From assembly GCA_040414485.1 (NCBI GenBank), contig JBEDUK010000027.1, positions 1 through 64,000 of the forward strand: DNA of 64,000 nucleotides, in the 5' to 3' direction. The notes under the pieces were generated by a model, which did no database searches, was not told the DNA's origin, and saw nothing but the letters and a program-made list of their open reading frames with translations. The DNA comes from JBEDUK01 sp040414485. Lineage in GTDB: Bacteria; Actinomycetota; UBA4738. Every line of letters begins with the position of its first letter. Position 1 is the stretch's first letter. This document shows, piece by piece, positions 49,265-56,332 of this stretch. A program made the translations under genes and the position numbers.

Positions 49265-50458
49265 TCAGAAGTCGCCGATCCCGTTCGGTGTCCCGAGGCC
49301 CGTCGGGCCGTCATACCCGACACCGGCGGTGCAGACGTAGGAACCGCCGCAGCTGCCGTTCGATCCGGACGTGACGTCGAAGAGCTTGTCGGGGTCCTGG
49401 TAGACCCGCTTGCCGTACGTGACCGAGTCACCGGCGAGCGCGAACACCGACGCGATGATCGGCGATGCCTCGCTCGTCCCGCCGACCACCAGCCATCCGC
49501 CGTAATTGAACGTGTCATACACCGCCGCGCCGCTGGTCGGTGAGGCGTCGGCCGCCACGTCGGAGTAGGTCCGACCGTCGCACCCCTTGTCCGTCTGCCA
49601 CTTCTGCTTCGCGAACTGGGCGGAACAGCCGCTCCCGGTTCCGGCCCACGCCGTCTCGGTCCATCCGCGCTTGCTGGAATCCCGCCGGAGATACGTCCCG
49701 CCGACGGAGATCACCCATTGGGACGACGTCGGGAACGTGTGGTAGTCGTTGTAGCCCCAGTCACCGGACGCCACCGTGATGGCCACACCGGGATGCTTGT
49801 AGTACTTCTCGTTGATGTGGACGTTGCGGTCCTTCGTCCTGTTGTCATAGGAATTGCTGACCGCGTCGGCGCCCATCGCGACCGCCCGGTTGACGGCCTC
49901 GCCGAGATGTTCGATCCCGCCACTGTAGGCGTCCACCAGCAGGATCTTGCAGTTCGGGCAGATGGCCGAGACCATGTCCAGGTCGAGCGAGGTCTCGAGG
50001 CCCCAGCCCACGTTCGTCGGCGGCCAATTGTGGTCGCCGGCCGAGGTGACCTCGGTGAAGCAGCCGTTCCCCGTGGTGCACTTCGAGAGGCCGTATGTCT
50101 GGCGGTAGACGGCCAGGTCGGCTTCTGCGTTCGGGTCGTGCCAGGCATCGACGATGCCGACGGTCATCCCCTGCCCGTGGTCCGAGGAAGGCAGTTTGTA
50201 CGCGTCCTGCAGGTCGGCCGGCCCCAGCCCGCTCGGCGCGGGGGTCGTGAACGGCCGGTTCTTGCTGTCGACCAGGACGAGCGACATGCAATGGGCGATA
50301 CCGTTCGGCAGGTCCGCGCAGACCCGCTGCGCGTGCAGCCCCGCCGGCCTCGGCCACGTCGCCAGCCCGTGCGAGCTTGGCGCGGCGCTGGCACTGGCCG
50401 ACTCGACACCGGTCACGAGCAGGCCGACGCTCGCAAGGAGCATCAGGAATTTCTTCAT
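49265..50458 (-). CDS. Secreted S53 (sedolisin-like) serine-carboxyl peptidase
   Basis: The 397-residue product starts at ATG 50458 behind AAAGGAG and has a signal peptide (FLMLLASVGLLVTGVESASA). Sedolisin residues are visible: the Glu-x3-Asp pair in GLETSLDLDMV, Ser in GGTSEASPIIASVFALAG, and the terminal GYDGPTGLGTPNG phrase, with SGDWG between. Sedolisins are acid-active endopeptidases. The usual 150-200-residue propeptide is absent; only about 60 residues separate signal and catalytic domain. Eight or so Cys residues suggest disulfides. It lies alone, with a long upstream region. Confidence 0.85.
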   Translation of the reverse strand: MKKFLMLLASVGLLVTGVESASASAAPSSHGLATWPRPAGLHAQRVCADLPNGIAHCMSLVLVDSKNRPFTTPAPSGLGPADLQDAYKLPSSDHGQGMTVGIVDAWHDPNAEADLAVYRQTYGLSKCTTGNGCFTEVTSAGDHNWPPTNVGWGLETSLDLDMVSAICPNCKILLVDAYSGGIEHLGEAVNRAVAMGADAVSNSYDNRTKDRNVHINEKYYKHPGVAITVASGDWGYNDYHTFPTSSQWVISVGGTYLRRDSSKRGWTETAWAGTGSGCSAQFAKQKWQTDKGCDGRTYSDVAADASPTSGAAVYDTFNYGGWLVVGGTSEASPIIASVFALAGDSVTYGKRVYQDPDKLFDVTSGSNGSCGGSYVCTAGVGYDGPTGLGTPNGIGDF

Positions 50459-50812
50459 CGACACCGACTCCTTTCACCTACTCCCGCGACGGCCCGCGCC
50501 CGCGGGCCTCCTCCCGACGGCGGGGATCGCGGCTCCCCCCGGATGCCGCGAGACGGCGCCGGTGGATGCTCCGGCCGCCCCGACCGTCGGCGTAGCATAT
50601 GCCCTTTCCGGGACGGGTTCGCTCCGACACGCAATCCGGCACGAAGAGGGGCGAACGTGATCAACGTCGCACACCCCTGATGCGCGGGCCGCCGATGCGC
50701 GAACGGCTTGATGGATTCGGCCCCGTGGTCACGTCGCTACGTGGCCGCGTGACCGCGTGACCACGTGACCACCCCAACCGTCAGAACCGCCGGGGAGAGG
50801 AGACGCAACGAC
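50459..50812. other. Intergenic region between S53 peptidase and M20 peptidase
   Basis: This 354-bp gap between divergent genes holds no supportable gene. It has the S53 Shine-Dalgarno (minus, near 50470), one AT-richer spot (GCATATGC near 50595) that could serve a minus-strand promoter, octamer repeats at 50741-50772 and a 10-bp inverted repeat pair at 50725-50734/50763-50772. Confidence 0.6.
50741..50772. repeat. Four tandem octamers upstream of the M20 peptidase gene
   Basis: GTGGCCGC, GTGACCGC, GTGACCAC and GTGACCAC follow one another without gaps. GTGGTCACGT at 50725-50734 is the exact reverse complement of ACGTGACCAC at 50763-50772, so the array also ends a 10-bp inverted repeat. It lies about 40 bp before the peptidase ATG, an operator-like place. 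Confidence 0.7.
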
Positions 50813-52183
50813 ATGAGCACATCCACCATGGACGCCGGCGCGGATGCGACGGCTGAGGTCACCGAGCTCCTGCAAGCGCTCATCCGCAACGCCTGTGTGA
50901 ACGACGGCTCCGCGGAATCCGGGCAGGAGGTCCGCAGCGCGGACGTCATCGCCGCCTATCTGGAGGGCTCCGGGCTGGATCTGCAGGGCTACGAGGCAGT
51001 ACCCGGCAGGGCCAACCTGGTCGGCAGGATCGAGGGCAGCGATCCCGACGCGCCGACGCTGTTGCTGATGGGTCACACCGACGTCGTGCCCGTCAATCCC
51101 GCGAGCTGGCGCCATGACCCGTTCGGCGGAGAGCTGATCGACGGCGAAATCTGGGGCCGCGGTGCCGTCGACATGCTGAACGAGACCGCCTCGATGGCGG
51201 TGGCCTTCAAGCGGCTGGCGAAGTCCGGCTTCGCGCCGAAGGGCACGCTCGTGTATCTGGCCGTCGCGGACGAGGAGGCGCTCGGAACCTACGGCGCGGA
51301 CTGGATGCTGCAGCACGAGACCGACGCCGTGCGAGCGGACTACGTCATCACCGAATCCGGCGGTTTCGCGATGCCCCTGCCCACCGCCGGGGGGCCGAAG
51401 CTCCCCGTGATGGTCGGCGAGAAGGGCGCGTTCTGGGCCCGCATCACCGTCACGGGCACGCCTGGGCACGGTTCGATGCCGCTTCGAACCGACAACGCGC
51501 TGGTCAAGGCGGCCCGCGTCGTCGAACGCCTCGCGGCACACCAGCCGGAGACGCAGATCGACGGCATCTGGCGGCGCTTCGTCGAATCGGTAAGGCTCCC
51601 CGACGAGATCTCGAACGTCCTGCTCGACCCCGACTCGCTGAACGCCTTCTGCCGGAGCGAGTCGACCGATCTGGGTCTGGCGCGGATGGTCCACGCGGCG
51701 ACGCACACGACGATCGCGCCCACGATCGGGCACGGCGGCGTGAAGACGAACGTCATCCCGGATCGTGTCGACCTCGAGGTGGACGTCAGGACCCTCCCGG
51801 GGCAGTCCGACGCCGACGTGCTGGCGATCCTCACCGAGGCCATCGGACCCGACCTGATGCGCGACGTCGAGATCACGACGTCGACATCGAACGAGGCGAC
51901 GGCCTCCGCGATGGACACACCGCTGTGGGACTCGCTGGCGAGGGTCTCGAACGCCCTGGTGCCGGGCGCCGAGACGGTGCCGTTCATGATCGTCGGCGCC
52001 ACGGACGCGCGCTTCTTCCGCCGCGCCGGGTCGGTCGCGTACGGATACGGCCTGTTCAGCGACCGGATCTCATTCAAGGACTACGGCTCGATGTTCCACG
52101 GCAATGACGAGCGCATCGACCAGGAGTCACTTCGGCTCGCCGAAGCGCTCTGGGAGGCCGTGGCCCGGGACTTTCTGGGGTAG
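50813..52183 (+). CDS. M20-family metallopeptidase/deacylase
   Basis: The 456-residue dizinc hydrolase has LLMGHTDVVPV (first His/Asp), GRGAVDM (bridging Asp), DEEALG (catalytic Glu and ligand) and MFHGNDERI (last His). The dimerisation domain lies between about 210 and 340 (GTPGHGSMPL). Family members are dipeptidases, carboxypeptidases, deacetylases and deacylases, so substrate is open. The start is ATG 50813 behind GGGGAGAGGAG. An octamer repeat array lies upstream. Confidence 0.92.
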   Translation: MSTSTMDAGADATAEVTELLQALIRNACVNDGSAESGQEVRSADVIAAYLEGSGLDLQGYEAVPGRANLVGRIEGSDPDAPTLLLMGHTDVVPVNPASWRHDPFGGELIDGEIWGRGAVDMLNETASMAVAFKRLAKSGFAPKGTLVYLAVADEEALGTYGADWMLQHETDAVRADYVITESGGFAMPLPTAGGPKLPVMVGEKGAFWARITVTGTPGHGSMPLRTDNALVKAARVVERLAAHQPETQIDGIWRRFVESVRLPDEISNVLLDPDSLNAFCRSESTDLGLARMVHAATHTTIAPTIGHGGVKTNVIPDRVDLEVDVRTLPGQSDADVLAILTEAIGPDLMRDVEITTSTSNEATASAMDTPLWDSLARVSNALVPGAETVPFMIVGATDARFFRRAGSVAYGYGLFSDRISFKDYGSMFHGNDERIDQESLRLAEALWEAVARDFLG

Positions 52184-52250
52184 GGCGACCTCGAATCCCC
52201 GCCGGCGGCTTCAGTCGGCACCACGGCCGGGCCGATGCTTGATATCGAAT

Positions 52251-54617
52251 GTGACCACGCACCCGGACCGCCGGCTCGGGCCGTCGCCGTCCGGCGACGC
52301 GCCCCGGATGCTCGCCGCGCTCATGGCGGGCACGCACGAGGCCGTCTCGTTCTGGGAACGCGGTGAGGACCGCAGCCTCCGCCTGATCGACGCCAACCCC
52401 GCGTTCATGGACGCGATCGGCCGCGGAGACCAGGCCGTTCCGGTCGGCGGCGCGATCGAGGACCTCATCGAGCGAATTCCGCCCGAAGGTCTGGCGCTGG
52501 CGCAGCATGTCCTGGACACCGGCCGGCCGTTCTCGCTCGAGAACTACTCGGTTCGCGCATCCACCGGACACCGGCGCTGGGACATCACGCTCACGCCGCT
52601 CGACGGCTCGGTTCCTCAGCAGGTGCTGGTGAGCATCCTCGACGTGACGGCGAAGACCGATGCGGAAGAACGCCTGGCCGGCTCCACCGGCGCGGTGAGG
52701 GAGGCGGCCGACCTGGGCGCGTGCGTGCTGGAGTCCGTCGGTGGGGTGGTTCGCGCCCTGTCGGACGACGGCGGGCTCGACGACGTCATGGCGTCCGCCG
52801 CCGCCGGGATCCGCTTGGCGTTCGGACTGGAGGCGGTCGCGCTGGTGCTCAACGAGGCGGACCACATCTACGAGGTCCGCGCAACGGTGCCGGACGCGGC
52901 CGGGGCGAGTCCGGGCGGCTGGTACCCGGACGGGACGGTCGAAGCGTTTCTGGACCGGCCGTTCGAGGTGTGCCCCGACGTCTACTTCGTCCCGCACGAT
53001 CATGAGGAACCCGCGTGGTGGCGCCAGGGCCGCCCCGCGGCGCTGGGCGACCTCGGATGGGATGGACCGGGATCGTGGCATCCCCACGACGCGTGCTTCG
53101 TACGACTGCGGACATCGCACGGACACCGGATCGGTCTGCTCTGGCTTGGTTCGGGTGAGAACCGGACGCTTCCGACCCAGGCGGAGTTCCGGATGATCGG
53201 CACCTACGCGGCCGTGGCGGCGAGCGTCGCCGAGGCGGCGCACCGCGCCCGGGATCTCGCCACCTCACGCGGCGAACGCCAGATGACCGCGCTGCACCAC
53301 GACCTCATGGAGGAGCTGATGCTCCACCGGCACCTGGTGGAGATCGGCGGCAAGCTCGGGGGGAAGGACGCCGCGACGTCGCCCGCAGCCGTGTTCGACC
53401 TGCTGGCGCAGCGCCTGCAGGAGGTGCTGCCGATCAAGTCGCTGACGATCAACCGCGTCGACCACGTGACGGGGACCTACCGGCCGATCTACCACTCCGA
53501 GCCCGGCCCGGTGGCCGACGCGATCCTCCGGTTCGAGGCGCCGATCGGCGCCGGCGCGACGGGACTGGCCGCGCAGACGGCGCAGCACGTCATCGAGAAC
53601 GCCGGGCCCGACCAGGCCGCCGTCGAGGTTCCCGGGACGCCCGACGACGACGAGCACCTGTTGGCCGCGCCGGTCGTGATCGACGACAGGGTCCGCGCGG
53701 TCCTCACCCTTCGTCGCTCCTGGCGCGCGAACCCGTTCACGCCGGCCGACGCGCGCCGGGCGGAGCTCTTCTCCCAGCACATCGCCGCCGCCATCCTCCT
53801 GGTCGAACTGGCCGAGGCCGGCGAGGAGCTCGCGGGCAACCGGCTGGTTTTGGCCGAACAGGTGAAGAGGCTCGAAGCCCTGAACCGCATCAAGGACGAA
53901 TTCATCGCGAACGTCTCCCACGAGTTGCGAACGCCGCTGACCGCCGTCCTGGGCAACCTCGCCACGGTGACCGGAACGGCGGACATACCTCCGGAGATCA
54001 AGGAGGAGCTCCTGGAGGCGGCGGAGCGCCAGGCCCGGCGGCTGGGCGAGCTGCTCGAGAACCTCCTGGCGGCGTCCCGCCTGGCGGGCGAGGAGCCGGC
54101 CGTGGTGGTCGAGGAGATCGACGTGCGGAGTTTCGTGAACGAGATAGCCTCGGTGCTCCGCTCCCGCGCGCCGCGGCGTTCGATCGCCGTTCGCGTCCGC
54201 GGGACGCCGGTCGTGCAGAGCGATCCGACCCTCCTCTACCGGATCCTGTACAACCTCGGCGACAACGCGCTGAAGTACTCCGACGACCGAGTCTCGCTCG
54301 CAGCGGGGTTGCGCGACGGCCGCGTCCATATCGACGTGACCGATCACGGCGTCGGGATCGATCCCGCCGACCTTCCGAGGGTGTTCGACCGCTTCCAGCA
54401 ACTCGAGGCGGCGGCGACCCGCCGGGTCGGCGGCGTCGGCCTCGGCCTGTACCTGTCCAGCCGCCTGGCCATCGCGCTCGGGGGGCGGATCGACGTTCGC
54501 AGCGAACCGGGCCGCGGTTCGACGTTCACGCTCATGCTGCCGGTGCACCCGCAGATGAGCCTGATGGACCGCACGGCGGGTGCCGATTCGGACGACCTCG
54601 ATCGGCCCACCGCGTAG
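52251..54617 (+). CDS. PAS/GAF hybrid-input sensor histidine kinase
   Basis: The 788-residue soluble kinase has an N-terminal PAS-like domain (about 20-140) and two GAF-type domains (about 150-330 and 370-540; VYFVPHDHEEPAWWRQG and APVVIDDRVRAVLTLRRSW). A short coiled coil precedes the H-box NVSHELRTPLTAVLG, N-box LYNLGDNALKYSDD and G-boxes DHGVGIDPADLP and VGGVGLGLYLSSRLA. No membrane helix is seen, so it should sense small molecules or redox/light in the cytoplasm. The start GTG 52251 is tentative (TGATAT lies just before; ATG 52308 is another). No partner regulator adjoins it. Confidence 0.9.
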   Translation: MTTHPDRRLGPSPSGDAPRMLAALMAGTHEAVSFWERGEDRSLRLIDANPAFMDAIGRGDQAVPVGGAIEDLIERIPPEGLALAQHVLDTGRPFSLENYSVRASTGHRRWDITLTPLDGSVPQQVLVSILDVTAKTDAEERLAGSTGAVREAADLGACVLESVGGVVRALSDDGGLDDVMASAAAGIRLAFGLEAVALVLNEADHIYEVRATVPDAAGASPGGWYPDGTVEAFLDRPFEVCPDVYFVPHDHEEPAWWRQGRPAALGDLGWDGPGSWHPHDACFVRLRTSHGHRIGLLWLGSGENRTLPTQAEFRMIGTYAAVAASVAEAAHRARDLATSRGERQMTALHHDLMEELMLHRHLVEIGGKLGGKDAATSPAAVFDLLAQRLQEVLPIKSLTINRVDHVTGTYRPIYHSEPGPVADAILRFEAPIGAGATGLAAQTAQHVIENAGPDQAAVEVPGTPDDDEHLLAAPVVIDDRVRAVLTLRRSWRANPFTPADARRAELFSQHIAAAILLVELAEAGEELAGNRLVLAEQVKRLEALNRIKDEFIANVSHELRTPLTAVLGNLATVTGTADIPPEIKEELLEAAERQARRLGELLENLLAASRLAGEEPAVVVEEIDVRSFVNEIASVLRSRAPRRSIAVRVRGTPVVQSDPTLLYRILYNLGDNALKYSDDRVSLAAGLRDGRVHIDVTDHGVGIDPADLPRVFDRFQQLEAAATRRVGGVGLGLYLSSRLAIALGGRIDVRSEPGRGSTFTLMLPVHPQMSLMDRTAGADSDDLDRPTA

Positions 54618-54646
54618 CCCCCGGGCTCGCGGTTCCCGGTTGGGGA

Positions 54647-55633
54647 CTACACGGCGAATCGAACGTGCAGCACGTCGCCCTCGCGGACCACGTAGTCCTT
54701 TCCCTCCACCCGAAGAAGGCCCTTCGCCTTCGCCGCGTCCCAGCCTCCGGTCGCGACCAGGTCGTCGTACCCGACCACTTCCGCGCGGATGAAGCCCCGC
54801 TGGAGGTCCGAATGGATCGCGCCGGCGGCCTCGGGGGCGAGCGCCCCCGAGCGGACCTCCCATGCACGGGTCTCGTCCTCCCCCGTCGTCAGGAACGTGA
54901 TCAGGTCGAGCGCCCGGTAGCACGCGGCGACGACGGAATGCAGGCCCGGCTCGTGGACGCCGAACTCGTCGAGGAGCGCCCGCGCCTCGGCCTCGTCCAT
55001 CCCCGCGGTCTCGGCTTCGATCTCGGCCCAGACGCCGACGGTTCCCGGCGGCAGGTCCGAAGGAACATCCTCCCCCTCCTCCAGATTGGCGACGACGACG
55101 AGCGGCTTCAGCGTCAGCGGAGCGATCCCCTTGAGAGCACGTCGGCCGGATTCGTCCAGGTCGGCGTCGCGCAGCGGCCGCTCGGCCACGAGCTCGGCCT
55201 GCGCGTGCTCGAGGATCGCGACCTCCTCCGACGCCTCCTTCTGCCCACGGCCCTTGGCCCGTCTGCGCGCGCCCTCGAGCGCGGACTCGACCACGGCCAT
55301 GTCCGCCAGCAGAAGGTCGGCCCCGACCTCGGCCAGGTCGGCGGCCGGGTGACGGTCGCCGCCGAACGCGCGAAGGACCGCGCAGAGCGCGTCGGATTCA
55401 CGCAGCGCCGCCAGCGACTGCGCCCCCGCGCCGCCGGGTGGATCGGTGAACCGAACCTGCGCGTGCACGCGCTTGCGCGAGCGTTCGAGATCGGACAGCA
55501 CGTCGACGCGGGGGTCGGGCACCGGGACGACGGCCTGATTCGCCCGACCGCCGGCGCTTCCTGCATGCGTGAGGGCGGTGAACAGCGTGGACTTGCCCGC
55601 GTACGGCAGCCCGACCAGTCCGATGTCCTTCAC
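54647..55633 (-). CDS. ychF: YchF-family GTPase/ATPase (Obg-like)
   Basis: The product has 328 residues, shorter than the usual about 360. The G1 motif is GLPYAGKSTLFTAL (family form GLPNVGKST), G3-type region FTDPPG, and the ATP-specifying NxxE variant VVVANLEEG in place of NKxD. The C-terminal TGS/DUF933 domain has FLTTGEDETRAWEV, GAIHSDLQRGFIRAEVVGYDDL and KGKDYVV-like GKDYVVREGDVLHV. YchF (OLA1-like) binds ribosomes and is redox-regulated. ATG 55633. It converges on the histidine kinase gene 29 bp away. Confidence 0.92.
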   Translation of the reverse strand: MKDIGLVGLPYAGKSTLFTALTHAGSAGGRANQAVVPVPDPRVDVLSDLERSRKRVHAQVRFTDPPGGAGAQSLAALRESDALCAVLRAFGGDRHPAADLAEVGADLLLADMAVVESALEGARRRAKGRGQKEASEEVAILEHAQAELVAERPLRDADLDESGRRALKGIAPLTLKPLVVVANLEEGEDVPSDLPPGTVGVWAEIEAETAGMDEAEARALLDEFGVHEPGLHSVVAACYRALDLITFLTTGEDETRAWEVRSGALAPEAAGAIHSDLQRGFIRAEVVGYDDLVATGGWDAAKAKGLLRVEGKDYVVREGDVLHVRFAV

Positions 55634-55716
55634 GCGTCCCCTTTCCGTCCGCTCCGTCCGGCGTCGGTGCGCGGCCGGTCACGGCGCCCGGTCGCCGCGT
55701 CCTGGCGCCGCGAGGG

Positions 55717-55722
55717 TACGAT
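55717..55722 (+). promoter_or_regulatory. -10 box for the zinc-ribbon gene
   Basis: TACGAT ends 8 nt before the ATG at 55731; the predicted transcript begins within two bases of the start codon. Confidence 0.45.
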
Positions 55723-55730
55723 GATGGCGT

Positions 55731-56264
55731 ATGAGCACGCGCCCGTGCGCCCGATGCGGAACCAGGATCCCGACCGACCAGTACCTCTGTGCGGATTGCC
55801 GCGAGGAGCGGCCGGTCGCCACCCAGGTCGCCGATCCCGGGCAGGAGTCGACGACGCCGGCCCAGACGCGTCCCATGTGGCGTGGCCGGCCGCTCGCGCG
55901 TGGCATGGTGCTCCCCAGCCGCACGCAGTACCACGGCACGATGTTCGCCTTCATCGCCGCGGCCGTTGCGGTGACCATGGCCGCCGCAGTGCTCATCAAC
56001 AAGGGCGCCGGCCCGTTCACGGTCTCCGGCACGCGCGCAAGCGAGACGGGCGGGGTGGTGAAGGTCAGCGGCATCGTGCTGAACTCCGGGACCCGGGCCG
56101 GGCGTGCGCGGTGCGTGGCCACGTGGACCACCACGGACGGCGGTCGCCAGCAGTCGGGCGTGGTGCAGACGCCGGTGATCCTGGCGCAGGCGACCTACAC
56201 GATCACGATCCCGCTCACCGAGGTCACCGTGCTTCCGTCCGACCTGGGGATCGACTGCGCCTGA
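55731..56264 (+). CDS. Zinc-ribbon membrane protein of unknown function
   Basis: The 177-residue protein has an N-terminal zinc ribbon (CARCGTRIPTDQYLCADC), a Pro/Thr/Arg-rich linker and one helix (FAFIAAAVAVTMAAAVLI, about 72-89). An extracytoplasmic beta-rich domain follows (VVKVSGIVLNSGTRAGRARC, ending VLPSDLGIDCA) with two Cys that may pair. The outer domain resembles small FxLYD-like domains that carry G-x-V-x-N motifs, but I cannot assign it. Zinc ribbon inside, sensor-like domain outside suggests regulation or assembly; inference only. Confidence 0.7.
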   Translation: MSTRPCARCGTRIPTDQYLCADCREERPVATQVADPGQESTTPAQTRPMWRGRPLARGMVLPSRTQYHGTMFAFIAAAVAVTMAAAVLINKGAGPFTVSGTRASETGGVVKVSGIVLNSGTRAGRARCVATWTTTDGGRQQSGVVQTPVILAQATYTITIPLTEVTVLPSDLGIDCA

Positions 56265-56332
56265 CGCCCGACGCCTGACACCTGCCCGCCGACCTGTCGC
56301 CGCGCCGTCCCGACGCGCCGGCGCGGGCCCAG

